NCBI GenBank assembly: GCA_905182745.1
Contig: CAJJCR010000001.1
Location: 1-64,000, forward strand
Origin: Bacteroidetes bacterium MED-G20
GTDB taxonomy: Bacteria > Bacteroidota > Bacteroidia > Flavobacteriales_D > Parvicellaceae
Direction: 5' to 3'
DNA length: 64,000 bases
How positions within the stretch are numbered: position 1 is the first letter of the stretch; each line of letters begins with the position of its first letter. The notes under the pieces are model-generated. The model saw only the letters and a program-made list of their open reading frames with translations, did no database searches and was not told where the DNA came from. The translations under genes and the position numbers were made by a program. Of the stretch, positions 9,300 through 18,229 are shown one piece after another.

Positions 9300-10218
9300 A
9301 GAATTTCAACAAAAAATTGATGCTAACATCAAAATAGAGCCAAAGGACTGGATGCCTGAAAAGTATAGGCAAACTTTAATTCGTCAAATATCTCAACACG
9401 CCCATTCAGAAATAATCGGAATGCAACCCGAAGGAAATTGGCTCACAAGAGCACCTAGTTTGAGAGCTAAAAAAATTTTAATGGCTAAAATTCAAGACGA
9501 AGCAGGTCATGGTCTATACCTTTATTGTGCTGCAGAAACATTAGGGGTTAAAAGAGAGCAGTTTTTGCAATGGCTTCACGAAGGAAAAGCAAAATATTCT
9601 AGTGTTTTTAATTATCCTACTCTTACTTGGGCAGATATGGGTGCAGTTGGATGGTTGGTAGATGGTGCCGCTATAGTAAATCAAGTTTCTCTACAAGGCA
9701 CTTCTTATGGCCCGTACTCTAGAGCAATGGTGAAAATATGTATGGAAGAAAGTTTTCACCAGAGACAAGGGTTTGAAATAATGGTTCAATTAGCAAAAGG
9801 GACAGAAGAACAAAAACAAATGGCACAAGATGCATTAAATCGTTGGTGGTGGCCATCCATAATGATGTTTGGTCCTCATGATTCAGAGAGCGCGCATTCT
9901 AATCAATCTTTAAAATGGAAAATCAAACGAGAATCCAATGATGAGCTAAGACAAAGGTATATCGACAAAACTATCGAACAGGGTCATCATTTAGGTTTAA
10001 CTTTTCCAGATCCGAACCTTAAATTCAATGAAGAGACTAAAAATTATGACTACTCACCAATAGATTGGGACGAGTTTTGGAATGTTGTAAAAGGAAATGG
10101 CCCAGGAAATAAACTAAGAATAAATCACCACATCAAAGCACATGAAGATGGAAAATGGGTCCGAGAAGCGGCAAAAGCTTATTCCAATAAAATAAATCTT
10201 TCAAAAAAAACAGCCTAA
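9277..10218 (+). CDS. paaA: 1,2-phenylacetyl-CoA epoxidase, catalytic subunit PaaA
   Basis: PaaA is the di-iron catalytic subunit of the multicomponent monooxygenase that epoxidises the ring of phenylacetyl-CoA. The 313-residue protein has the highly conserved block around [15 protein letters not shown], and the carboxylate-bridged iron motifs [10 protein letters not shown] (about residues 71-80) and [12 protein letters not shown] (about 155-166). The ATG at 9277 lies inside the 3' end of the tryptophan dioxygenase gene and gives the normal PaaA N-terminus ([12 protein letters not shown]). The stop codon directly abuts the paaB start codon at 10219. Confidence 0.95.
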   Translation: MENERKLEEFQQKIDANIKIEPKDWMPEKYRQTLIRQISQHAHSEIIGMQPEGNWLTRAPSLRAKKILMAKIQDEAGHGLYLYCAAETLGVKREQFLQWLHEGKAKYSSVFNYPTLTWADMGAVGWLVDGAAIVNQVSLQGTSYGPYSRAMVKICMEESFHQRQGFEIMVQLAKGTEEQKQMAQDALNRWWWPSIMMFGPHDSESAHSNQSLKWKIKRESNDELRQRYIDKTIEQGHHLGLTFPDPNLKFNEETKNYDYSPIDWDEFWNVVKGNGPGNKLRINHHIKAHEDGKWVREAAKAYSNKINLSKKTA

Positions 10219-11148
10219 ATGAGTAGCGACGATCAAGGCATATTATGGGAAGTGTTTATTCAGGTTAAAGCAGGCAGGCCTTATAAACACGTTGGCAGTT
10301 TACATGCTTACGACAAGGAAATGGCAATGAAATCTGCTAGAGACTTATATACTAGAAGAAACGAAGGCAATGGAATTTGGATAGTAAAGGCTGAAGATAT
10401 AGTTTCTTCTGAAGCAAGTGATGGAGAATCATTTTTTGACCCTTCAAATGATAAAGTCTACAGACATCCAACATTCTATAAAATTCCCGATGGTGATAAA
10501 GCATATTTAATGAAAAATGAACTTATAGATTATTGTTTAAGACTGGGAGATTCTTCTTTAATATTGAGTCATAGAATTGCAGAATATTGTAGTAAAGCTC
10601 CTATTTTAGAAGAGGATTTAGCTATTACCAATGTTGGGTTAGACTTGCTTGGTCAGGCAGAAAACTTTCTAAATTATGCCGCCAAATTGAAAGGCGATAC
10701 TACTGCTGATCTTCTTACTTTTAAAAGAAGAGAAGGTGATTTTAGATGTTTGCATTTAGTACAGACTCCAAATACAGACTTTGCTTTTATTCTAGCAAGA
10801 CAGTTTTTAATGGATTGTTACCATCAGGTTCTTTTCAATAAACTCTTAAATAGTAAGGATGAAACAATTTTAGGAATTTCAAAAAAAGCAATTAAAGAAG
10901 TGAATTATCATTTAGATAGAAGTAATGACTGGATAAAAAGACTTGGTTTAGGAACTAAGGAAAGCAACAAAAGAATTCAAAATGCTATAAATGATCTTTG
11001 GATGTATACAGACGAATTATTTACAGATAATTCGACAGATATTGCTATAGACAAAAATAATTTTGGTCCCTTATCAAGTAGTCTTAAAAATGACTGGTCA
11101 GATATAGTGGTTAACTACTTTAAAGACTTCAGAAATAGAAGTTCCTGA
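10219..11148 (+). CDS. paaB-paaC: PaaB-PaaC in one frame (phenylacetyl-CoA epoxidase subunits), C-terminus broken
   Basis: Residues 1 to about 97 are PaaB (ILWEVFIQVKAGRPYKHVGS, DLYTRRNEGNGIWIV, KVYRHPTFYKIPDG), the small linking subunit. From Met98 (10510) it is PaaC, the non-catalytic partner of PaaA (LRLGDSSLILSHRIAEY, LTNVGLDLLGQAENF-like block). In relatives these are separate genes. Here no stop separates them. In the +1 frame a TAA at 10508-10510 overlaps the PaaC ATG as TAATG, so one extra base in the AAA at 10498-10500 would explain the fusion. The reading frame stops at 11148, before the conserved PaaC tail, which continues in another frame to 11263. Function of the product as read is doubtful. 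Confidence 0.88.
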   Translation: MSSDDQGILWEVFIQVKAGRPYKHVGSLHAYDKEMAMKSARDLYTRRNEGNGIWIVKAEDIVSSEASDGESFFDPSNDKVYRHPTFYKIPDGDKAYLMKNELIDYCLRLGDSSLILSHRIAEYCSKAPILEEDLAITNVGLDLLGQAENFLNYAAKLKGDTTADLLTFKRREGDFRCLHLVQTPNTDFAFILARQFLMDCYHQVLFNKLLNSKDETILGISKKAIKEVNYHLDRSNDWIKRLGLGTKESNKRIQNAINDLWMYTDELFTDNSTDIAIDKNNFGPLSSSLKNDWSDIVVNYFKDFRNRSS

Positions 11149-11263
11149 GAATATTTATTATTCTTTAAACTATGGTAAAGATGGGTTTCACACAGAATAT
11201 CTTGGATATATTTTAGCAGAAATGCAGCACTTGCCTCTTCTCTATCCAGATGCTACTTGGTAA
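11120..11263 (+). pseudogene. paaC: PaaC C-terminal end in the shifted frame
   Basis: After about 11120 the frame reading LKTSEIEVPENIYYSLNYG and then KDGFHTEYLGYILAEMQH, ending PDATW-stop at 11261-11263, is the typical conserved PaaC C-terminus. It is one base out of register with the paaB-paaC frame. The shift is best placed in TTTAAA at 11119-11124, where one extra T or A would restore continuity. Downstream paaD and paaE, which usually follow, are absent, and the last 11 bases overlap the 3' end of the convergent glycosyltransferase gene. Confidence 0.85.
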
Positions 11264-12008
11264 GAGAGTTATTTTTTAATTCCTTAAGCTTTACATAGCG
11301 AAGGAAAACCCCCATACTTGATAACTTACAAACTATAAATCCAGTTTTCCCATCTAAGAAACCTCCTCTTAAAAAAAAGTCTCTAAAAAATCTAAAAGCG
11401 GGTTTTACTATGAAGTGAAAGAAACTAGGATTCTGTCCTTTTTCAAAATGATCTTTGGCACTCCAAGTGGAATATTGGTCCCATTTTTTTAAGTAATGGG
11501 CTGTGTTTTTAAATGTAAAATGTAAGAGCGGGTTTGATAAATTGCCAATTTCTCCACTAAAGGAAATTTCAGAATGCACTTTTTTATCTTCATATCTACA
11601 CTCTTTTTTAAAAAGTCTTATAACTTTATCACCTTGCCAACCTGAGTATTTAATTTTTTTACCCATAAAATGATTGATTCTTCTTATCCAATATGCATCA
11701 TACTTGGGATTGGAGGTTTTCCATTTTAGAATTTCGTCTTTTAGCGAAACACTTAGTCTTTCGTCTGCATCTAATAAAAAGATCCAATCATTGGTAGCTT
11801 GTGGAATAGCCCAGTTTTTTTGCGAGGCAGAATATTGATATTCTCGCTTAATAATTTTTACTCTTTTTCCTAAGGCCAATTCTACTGTTTTATCGGTACT
11901 TAAAGAGTCCACAACAATAATCTCATCCGCCCAAGAAACACTTTCAATTGCCTGAAGAATATGATCTTGTTCGTTAAATGTTGGTATTATAGCTGTAATC
12001 TTTAACAT
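11253..12008 (-). CDS. Family 2 glycosyltransferase, WaaE/KdtX-like
   Basis: A GT-A fold glycosyltransferase, with the nucleotide-sugar region IIPTFNEQDHILQAIESV, the DSLSTDKT segment and the metal-binding DADER motif. The C-terminal half with YSGWQGDKVIRLFKK and the paired Trp/His residues resembles the LPS-core beta-glucosyltransferase group (WaaE/KdtX), so a role in lipopolysaccharide or capsule assembly at the inner membrane face is likely. The open frame begins at 12026, but the ATG at 12008 is preferred: it starts immediately before the fold (MLKITAIIPTF), and a minus-strand TACCTTTG at 12024-12031 would place the transcript start downstream of 12026. Acceptor and sugar are unknown. It is convergent with paaC. 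Confidence 0.85.
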   Translation of the reverse strand: MLKITAIIPTFNEQDHILQAIESVSWADEIIVVDSLSTDKTVELALGKRVKIIKREYQYSASQKNWAIPQATNDWIFLLDADERLSVSLKDEILKWKTSNPKYDAYWIRRINHFMGKKIKYSGWQGDKVIRLFKKECRYEDKKVHSEISFSGEIGNLSNPLLHFTFKNTAHYLKKWDQYSTWSAKDHFEKGQNPSFFHFIVKPAFRFFRDFFLRGGFLDGKTGFIVCKLSSMGVFLRYVKLKELKNNSLTK

Positions 12009-12018
12009 GCAAAAATTG

Positions 12019-12050
12019 TTTGTCAAAGGTACAATATTATCATATTTTTG
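12019..12050 (+). promoter_or_regulatory. Promoter for the nitroreductase gene
   Basis: TTTG at 12019-12022 and TATTTTTG at 12043-12050 are spaced by 20 bases, an exact Bacteroidota promoter match, with the ATG at 12110. The same region holds a minus-strand -7 candidate, TACCTTTG (12024-12031), for the glycosyltransferase gene, so two divergent promoters may overlap here. Confidence 0.55.
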
Positions 12051-12109
12051 TGTGAATATTTGGGAAATAACCCTTGATAAAAGTATTATTAGATTTTTAC
12101 AATTAAAAT

Positions 12110-12695
12110 ATGAAATATAACTTAAGTGAAATAACAGAGTCTAATAAAGAATAGAAGAACTATATACCCTAAGTTCTACAGTTCTAGAAAAGTTCATAAA
12201 GAAATTATTGAACATTTAATAAGAAATGCAACTTGGGCTCCAACTCACGGAAATACACAGCCCTGGAGATTTAAAGTCTATAGAGAAAAAAGCAGAGGAG
12301 AATTAAGTGAAAAACTTGGTGAGCTATATAAAAAATTAACCCCAGAAAATTTATTTAAAGAAGAAAAACTAAATAAGATTATGGCAAGACCATTTCTTTC
12401 TTCTGTTGCAATAGTTGTATGTATGGAGAGAGGGAATAATGAAAATATTCCAGAAATTGAAGAAGTTGAAGCTGTAGCTTGTGCAATTCAAAACATGTGT
12501 CTTACCGCTACAGCTTACGGATTGGGTTCGTTTTGGTCTAGTCCAAAAATTATTTATTCTAAGGAGATGAACTCCTATCTAAATATAAGAAAGCAAGACA
12601 AGTGTTTGGGTATTTTATATCTTGGTTACACTACTATTGACTGGCCAAAAGGCCAAAGAAAACCAATAGAATATTTAACTGATTGGAATGATTAA
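12110..12695 (+). pseudogene. Nitroreductase family protein, one-base frameshift near the N-terminus
   Basis: Translation from the ATG at 12110 gives MKYNLSEITESNKE and then a stop. One base out of register the sequence continues RRTIYPKFYSSRKVHKE, then NATWAPTHGNTQPWRFKVY, and runs into the frame ending at 12693-12695. Together this is a 194-residue FMN-dependent nitroreductase-like oxidoreductase, with the usual RRS/RRT entry motif, the GNTQPW FMN-binding stretch, and the C-terminal YGLGSFWSSP and LGILYLGY segments. The lesion is one extra A in AAA at 12146-12148. Substrate is unknown. Only the last 104 residues (from 12381) form an open frame with its own ATG, which is not a complete domain. 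Confidence 0.82.
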
Positions 12696-12705
12696 AAGAA
12701 AATAA

Positions 12706-13059
12706 ATGGACAGTTTAGATGAAGGTCTGATTAAATTAGTTAATCATAAAGACCACCCTACTAATAAAGCTTACAAGGTTTTTTTCTTTTATAAAAAACA
12801 AGAAGCTGAACATTTTAAAAACCTACTTTTAAAGGAGAATATTCACTTTGAATATGCAGATGAGCCTAATAAAAGAGGGGAAATATTTTTATTTGGGATA
12901 AGAAAAACTGACAATCAAAAAGTGCTTAATCTTAATTATCAAACAATTGGTGAATTCAGATCGCCATTTATTTCTCAGTCTTGGGCTCAATATGCAGTAA
13001 TAATACTAAGTTTTTTAATCGTAATTTTTGCTGTGGTTTCTTATTATAAAAACAAATAG
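12706..13059 (+). CDS. Small tail-anchored membrane protein, DUF2007-like
   Basis: A 117-residue protein of unknown function. Residues 20-65 have the alternation seen in signal-transducing DUF2007-type domains (KVFFFYKKQEAEHFKNLL followed by an acidic and aromatic strand). Residues about 92-113 form one hydrophobic membrane helix (YAVIILSFLIVIFAVVSYY) ending in a short basic tail, so the soluble part would face the cytoplasm. It starts 10 bases after the nitroreductase and is followed closely by the next gene. I do not recognise a specific function. Confidence 0.6.
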   Translation: MDSLDEGLIKLVNHKDHPTNKAYKVFFFYKKQEAEHFKNLLLKENIHFEYADEPNKRGEIFLFGIRKTDNQKVLNLNYQTIGEFRSPFISQSWAQYAVIILSFLIVIFAVVSYYKNK

Positions 13060-13062
13060 AAT

Positions 13063-13803
13063 TTGACTAAAAAAAACCTTGTATTATTATTCTTGATGGT
13101 TACCTCTAGCTTTTTTGGTCAAAAAAAAGACGAAAAAAATAGACAAGTAGGTTTTTTAATAGGCTCTTTGGTCCCAATCAATTATTTTGGTGTGGGTCCA
13201 TTAGAAGTATCTGAAAATAATTCTAGTATTTCAATAAATAACAAACTAGGATATAGCTTTGGAATGTTATTAAAAACTGATTACTCCAAAAAAATAAGTT
13301 TAGAAACGGGAATAGTTTTTTGTCAAAGAAATTTTAAGTTAATAGGAGTAAGCTCTAACCAAGCAAGTATTTTAGGTGATACCAGTAGTTTTGGATATAT
13401 TAATTATTCTTCGCCTGTTAAAGGGATAATTTATGTTCAATTAAATAAATATTTATTTATGAGAAACTCTATTGGTTTTAATATAGACTACTACGCTTCT
13501 GCAGTAGCTAGTAATGGAGTTAACTTTCTTATAGACCATTACTCAGAAAGAGCAAGATGGATCAACGGGTCGTTAAGTGGGGAACTTGGAATTGAAAAAA
13601 GAAGTAGTAAAATTGGCGTATTTTACATAGGAGCAGAAATAAATATTCCTATATCATCCATTGCGGTAACTAGGATAAAGTTTTATTATGATGGTCAAAT
13701 CTATGATAGATATGAACCAATATTTCTGAGGGGCAACTTTTTTGGAATTAAATTAAAATATTATCTCCCAGTAGAGATGGAAAGTGAACAAAAAGAGGAC
13801 TAA
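13063..13803 (+). CDS. Predicted outer-membrane beta-barrel protein
   Basis: The 246-residue protein starts with TTG at 13063, four bases after the previous gene ends. It has a signal peptide (hydrophobic residues 5-17, ending near SFFGQKK), then Gly- and aromatic-rich beta strands ([20 protein letters not shown]) as in PorT/OmpW-like small barrels of Bacteroidota. The C-terminal strand ends before a charged tail (ESEQKED). No specific family is certain. Its stop codon shares four bases (CTAA, 13800-13803) with the stop of infB on the other strand. Confidence 0.55.
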   Translation: MTKKNLVLLFLMVTSSFFGQKKDEKNRQVGFLIGSLVPINYFGVGPLEVSENNSSISINNKLGYSFGMLLKTDYSKKISLETGIVFCQRNFKLIGVSSNQASILGDTSSFGYINYSSPVKGIIYVQLNKYLFMRNSIGFNIDYYASAVASNGVNFLIDHYSERARWINGSLSGELGIEKRSSKIGVFYIGAEINIPISSIAVTRIKFYYDGQIYDRYEPIFLRGNFFGIKLKYYLPVEMESEQKED

Positions 13804-16346
13804 AGCTTTCTATTTACTTCTACCTCTTCATATGCTTCTACAACATCTCCAACTCGAATATCATTGTACTTGGCAATGTTCAAACCACATTCATATCCGT
13901 TCTTCACTTCTTTTACATCGTCTTTGAATCTTTTCAAAGAACCTAGCTCTCCAGAGTAAACAACAATTCCCTCTCTGATTATTCTTACCTGATGATTTCT
14001 GTTAATTCTGCCATCGGTAACGTAGCATCCTGCAATAGTTCCAAATTTAGTGATTTTGAAAGTTTCTCTTATTTCGGCTGTTCCAACAATTTGTTCTTTA
14101 AACTCTGGAGAAAGCATTCCCTCCATTGCTTCTTTGATTTCTTCAATCGCCTTATAGATTATAGAATACAGTCTTACATCTATTTCTTCTTTTTCTGCTA
14201 ATTTTCTTGCTCCAGCAGATGGTCTTACTTGGAACCCTATAACAATAGCATCTGAAGCTGACGCTAATAAAATATCTGATTCTGTAATTTGTCCTACAGC
14301 TTTATGAATAATATTAATTTGTATAGATTCTTGAGATAATTTTAATAGAGAGTCTGAAAGTGCTTCAATAGAACCATCTACGTCTCCTTTGACAATTACA
14401 TTAAGTTCTTGGAAATCTCCCAAAGCAATTCTTCTGCCTATTTCATCTAAAGTGATGTGCTTAGTAGTTCTAAGACCTTGTTCCCTTTGAAGTTGCTGTC
14501 TCTTAGAAGCTATTTGCTTCATTTCTTTTTCATCTTCCAGTACATTAAAAATGTCACCAGCGCTTGCTGCACCATTCATCCCAAGAACAGAAACTGGTCT
14601 TGATGGACCTGCCGATTCTACAGTCCTTCCACTCTCGTCATGCATGGCTTTTATCTTACCAAATTCTTTCCCAGCAATTAATGTATCACCAACTTTCATT
14701 GTGCCATATTGAACAAGAAGTGTTGTAACATAACCTCTTCCTTTATCCAATGAAGCTTCAATAACTGTACCTTTTGCATCCGTATCTGGATCCGCTTTTA
14801 ATTCTAGCAGCTCCGATTCTAAAAGAACTTTTTCAAGTAATTCGTCTATCCCAGTACCATTTTTCGCCGAAATTTCTTGGCATTGGTATTTACCTCCCCA
14901 GTCTTCGACCAGAATATTCATCGCAGATAATTCTTCCTTAATCTTATCCGGGTTAGCTGTTGGCATATCACACTTATTTAAAGCGAATACCATAGGAACT
15001 CCAGCAGCTTGTGAATGATTAATTGCCTCTTTTGTTTGTGGCATTACTCTATCATCGGCAGCAATAATAATTATAGAAACATCTGTTACTTGGGCTCCTC
15101 TAGCTCTCATTGCAGTAAAAGCTTCGTGCCCAGGTGTATCTAAAAAGGTGATTAATTTATTATTATGTTTTACAGAATAAGCTCCAATATGTTGGGTAAT
15201 CCCACCTGCTTCACCAGAAGTAACATCTGCACTTCTTATATAATCTAATAAAGATGTCTTACCATGATCAACATGCCCCATTACTGTAACAATTGGAGGT
15301 CTGTCCTGCATGTTTTCAGGATTTTGAGAGTCTTGTACAACTGAAGCAGTTACATCTGCACTAACAAATTCTACAGTAAAACCAAACTCTTCTGCAACCA
15401 TAGTCAAGGTTTCTGCATCCAGTCTTTGGTTTATGGAAGCAAAAATCCCTATTGACATTAAGGTGCCAATCACATCATTTGGAGACTTAGACATCATTGA
15501 AGCTAGTTCTGATACCGATACAAACTCTGTAAGTTTTAAAGTACTTTTTTCGTGTTCAGTAATTAATTCTTCTATCTCCATTTTATCAGAAACTGCCTGT
15601 CTTTTTTCACGTCTAAGTTTTGAAGATTTAGATTTCCCTTTGCTGCTTAGTCTTGCTAAAGTTTCTTTAATTTCTTTTTGTATTTCTTCAGGTGTTGGCT
15701 CAGTTTTTTGAGTTACTCTTGAGGGTCTTTTTTGATCTTTAAAAGCTTTTTTTCCGGCTTTCTCAACATTTACTTTTTTTATTCTTTTCCTTTTTCTCTT
15801 ATTGGGATCATCCTGGTTAGTAGATTTTGATTTGACCGGAGTTTTTGGTAATTCAATTTTACCTAGGACTGTTGGCCCAGAAAGTTTCTTGACCTCTGCT
15901 TTGATGGTTTCTGATTTTTGAACAGGTTCTTTTTTATTTACTGCCGATTCTTCTACTTTCCCTTCTGAAACTACTTTTTCAGCAGGTTCATCTTTCACAG
16001 GAGCAGCTGGCTTCTCTTTGGGAGTTAAATCGATTTTACCAAGAACGGAAGGTCCAGAAAGCTTATCTGCTTTGGCAATTATTTTTTCAACATTCTTTTT
16101 GGGCTCTTCCTTATTTATAGAAATTACTTTTCTTTCGGTCTGTTCTATTACAACATTATCGGCTTTTTCTTTTTCAAATTTTTCCTTTTGAAATTCTTGT
16201 AATAAAAGCATATACAATTCTTCACCAATTTTAGTATTTGGATTAGAACTGACCTCCTTATCTTGCGAATTAAGAAATTCAACGATGGTAGAAATACCAA
16301 CATTTAACTCTCTTGCAACCTTGCTTAGCCTTTTTAATATTGCCAT
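13800..16346 (-). CDS. infB: Translation initiation factor IF-2
   Basis: IF-2 delivers initiator tRNA to the ribosome and drives subunit joining through GTP hydrolysis. The 848 residues contain an N-terminal IF2_N helical domain ([20 protein letters not shown]), a long Lys/Glu/Pro-rich linker with a repeated short block ([20 protein letters not shown]), and then the G domain with G1 [12 protein letters not shown] near residue 355, G3 [15 protein letters not shown] and G4 NKCDMP. Domains II-IV follow, including the fMet-tRNA-binding C2 domain ([19 protein letters not shown]). It is last in the rimP-nusA-infB operon, 23 bases after nusA. Confidence 0.98.
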   Translation of the reverse strand: MAILKRLSKVARELNVGISTIVEFLNSQDKEVSSNPNTKIGEELYMLLLQEFQKEKFEKEKADNVVIEQTERKVISINKEEPKKNVEKIIAKADKLSGPSVLGKIDLTPKEKPAAPVKDEPAEKVVSEGKVEESAVNKKEPVQKSETIKAEVKKLSGPTVLGKIELPKTPVKSKSTNQDDPNKRKRKRIKKVNVEKAGKKAFKDQKRPSRVTQKTEPTPEEIQKEIKETLARLSSKGKSKSSKLRREKRQAVSDKMEIEELITEHEKSTLKLTEFVSVSELASMMSKSPNDVIGTLMSIGIFASINQRLDAETLTMVAEEFGFTVEFVSADVTASVVQDSQNPENMQDRPPIVTVMGHVDHGKTSLLDYIRSADVTSGEAGGITQHIGAYSVKHNNKLITFLDTPGHEAFTAMRARGAQVTDVSIIIIAADDRVMPQTKEAINHSQAAGVPMVFALNKCDMPTANPDKIKEELSAMNILVEDWGGKYQCQEISAKNGTGIDELLEKVLLESELLELKADPDTDAKGTVIEASLDKGRGYVTTLLVQYGTMKVGDTLIAGKEFGKIKAMHDESGRTVESAGPSRPVSVLGMNGAASAGDIFNVLEDEKEMKQIASKRQQLQREQGLRTTKHITLDEIGRRIALGDFQELNVIVKGDVDGSIEALSDSLLKLSQESIQINIIHKAVGQITESDILLASASDAIVIGFQVRPSAGARKLAEKEEIDVRLYSIIYKAIEEIKEAMEGMLSPEFKEQIVGTAEIRETFKITKFGTIAGCYVTDGRINRNHQVRIIREGIVVYSGELGSLKRFKDDVKEVKNGYECGLNIAKYNDIRVGDVVEAYEEVEVNRKL

Positions 16347-16369
16347 AATATATCGTTTCTAACTAGATT

Positions 16370-17608
16370 CTATTTCTCAAACTCAGAGCTTAGAATCTTT
16401 ATTATTTCATCAATTGTTTCTTCCTCTAAATCTGTTCTCTTTACTAAATCAGTTTTGCCAATTTCTAAGACACTTTTAGCAGAATCACAACCGATAGCTT
16501 TTAATTCATCAATAATCCAATCGTCAATTTCATCTGTAAATTCATCTAAATCGACATCGTCTATATCTTCCGCTCCTTCTCTATATACGTCTATCTCTAA
16601 CTCTGTTAATTTTGAAGCTAATTTAATATTGTGACCACCTTTTCCAATAGCTTTTGAGACCTCATCAGGTTTTAAAAACACTTCAACTCTAGTCTGGTCA
16701 TCGTTAATTTTCATATTGGTAATCTTGGCTGGATTCAATGCCCTTTGAATTAACAGCTGTAAATTAGTAGTCCAAGGTATAACATCAATATTTTCATTTC
16801 TCAACTCTCTTACAATACCATGAATTCTTGAACCATTCATACCAACACATGCTCCAACAGGATCAATTCGATCGTCATAGGACTCTACTGCTACTTTTGC
16901 TCTTTCCCCAGGATTTCTAACAATTTTTTTAATGGTTATAAGCCCATCGAATACTTCAGGAACTTCTTGCTCAAATAGTCTTGCTAAAAACTCTGGAGCT
17001 GTTCTAGAAAGAATTATAACAGGACTATTATTTCTTAAATCCACTTTGGAAACTACTGCTCTTGTAGTATCTCCTTTTCTAAAATAATCCGATGGAATCT
17101 GTTCTGTTTTAGGCAAAATTAATTCGTTGCCATCGTCATCCAATATAAGAATTTCTCTTTTCCATATTTGGTAGACTTCTCCGTTGACAATATCTCCAAC
17201 TCTTTCCTTATATTTTTGGTAAATACTGTCTTTTTCTAATTCTAAAACTTTAGATGCTAAATTTTGTCTTAATGATAAAATATTTCTTCGTCCAAAATCT
17301 TCGACCTTTACTTCTTGAGAAACTTCTTCTCCAATTTCGAAGTCTGGTTCGATTTTCAAAGCCTCAGAGTATTTAATTTGAGTCCCTTCATCTTCAAAGT
17401 CCTCGTCCTTGACTATTTCTCTATTTAGCCATATCTCTAAATCACCTTTATCAGGGTTAATAATGACATCAACGTTGTCATCAGAACCATATTTTCTTTT
17501 TAGAGTTGCACGAAAAACATCTTCTACTATTCTCATCATGGTGACTCTATCAATATTCTTTAGTTCTTTGAATTCTGAAAATGAGTCTATTAATTCTATT
17601 GCATTCAT
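16370..17608 (-). CDS. nusA: Transcription termination/antitermination factor NusA
   Basis: NusA binds RNA polymerase and modulates pausing, termination and antitermination. The 412 residues show the N-terminal polymerase-binding domain, an S1 domain (about 130-200, GDIVNGEVYQIWKREILILD), and paired KH domains (RDPVGACVGMNG-like block as DPVGACVGMNGSRIHGIVRE, then KAIGKGGHNIKLASKLT). The acidic tail ends with a helix-hairpin-helix-like module (SAKSVLEIGKTDLVKRTDLE). It follows rimP with a nine-base gap. In many bacteria NusA feeds back on this operon, which matters given the terminator-like hairpin before rimP. Confidence 0.98.
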   Translation of the reverse strand: MNAIELIDSFSEFKELKNIDRVTMMRIVEDVFRATLKRKYGSDDNVDVIINPDKGDLEIWLNREIVKDEDFEDEGTQIKYSEALKIEPDFEIGEEVSQEVKVEDFGRRNILSLRQNLASKVLELEKDSIYQKYKERVGDIVNGEVYQIWKREILILDDDGNELILPKTEQIPSDYFRKGDTTRAVVSKVDLRNNSPVIILSRTAPEFLARLFEQEVPEVFDGLITIKKIVRNPGERAKVAVESYDDRIDPVGACVGMNGSRIHGIVRELRNENIDVIPWTTNLQLLIQRALNPAKITNMKINDDQTRVEVFLKPDEVSKAIGKGGHNIKLASKLTELEIDVYREGAEDIDDVDLDEFTDEIDDWIIDELKAIGCDSAKSVLEIGKTDLVKRTDLEEETIDEIIKILSSEFEK

Positions 17609-17617
17609 TTTATTTAA

Positions 17618-18091
17618 TTAAAAGGATATAATTAATTTAGTTTCTCTTACCTCACTCATCAATAATTGATGAATAGTTTCCACTTGTTGTTTTTTATTAG
17701 TTAACCTATTTTTTTCTGTTTTAATCTCTTTAATAGAAATTTCTGTTTGATTTGCTTTTATTAATTCACCTGTGAAAATCTCTTCACTATATGTATTAAC
17801 CGTTACATTTCGTCCAACATTTTTCAAGTATTGTTGTTGAACCATAAATGGCTGGTCTAATCCTGGAGAAGAAACTTGTAATTCAAAATCCTCCTGCTCT
17901 CTGTCTAAATTGTGTTCTATATTTCTACTTACACTAACACAGTCTTTGACACTAACTCCTCCGTGTAGATTATCCATTCTTACATTTATAGCATTCTTAG
18001 AAGATATATTAACATCCACTAAATAATTTCCATTATCTAGTTCGTTAATTCTTTCTTGTGCTAATCGGATAATTTCTTTTTTTGCAATCAT
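17618..18091 (-). CDS. rimP: Ribosome maturation factor RimP
   Basis: RimP assists 30S subunit assembly. The 157-residue protein has the two-domain architecture: an N-terminal alpha/beta domain with SVKDCVSVSRNIEHNLD and the conserved ELQVSSPGLDQPF motif, then a small SH3-like beta-barrel with VNTYSEEIFTGELIKAN. It is the first gene of rimP-nusA-infB. Its ATG at 18091 lies six bases after the U-tract of a strong hairpin, leaving no room for a normal Shine-Dalgarno element outside the stem. Confidence 0.96.
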   Translation of the reverse strand: MIAKKEIIRLAQERINELDNGNYLVDVNISSKNAINVRMDNLHGGVSVKDCVSVSRNIEHNLDREQEDFELQVSSPGLDQPFMVQQQYLKNVGRNVTVNTYSEEIFTGELIKANQTEISIKEIKTEKNRLTNKKQQVETIHQLLMSEVRETKLIISF

Positions 18092-18097
18092 AATAAG

Positions 18098-18128
18098 AAA
18101 AAAAAGAGGGGACCTTCGTCCCCTCTTT
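18098..18128 (-). terminator. Terminator-like hairpin in the rimP leader, possible attenuator
   Basis: On the minus strand an 11-base-pair stem with a GAAG tetraloop (plus-strand arms 18103-18113 and 18118-18128) is followed by eight U residues (plus-strand A run 18098-18105), the form of a strong intrinsic terminator for leftward transcription. There is no minus-strand gene to its right that needs termination (dprA runs rightward), so it sits in the leader of rimP-nusA-infB. In the plus direction only three T residues follow the stem, a weak terminator. Confidence 0.75.
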
Positions 18129-18229
18129 AATATTAACTTTCTATTTCTACGTAAAAGTAAGATAATTTAAGAACCCTTACAAGTAAAACGTAAAAAAACT
18201 ATGTTCTTGAATCTTTTATTTGAGGTGTA

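Noticed and set aside
11120-11148. Programmed +1 frameshift as the main explanation for the broken paaC
   Set aside because: No in-frame stop, downstream structure or Shine-Dalgarno-like stimulator is visible at the shift site, and nearby genes show similar indels, so error or mutation is more likely.
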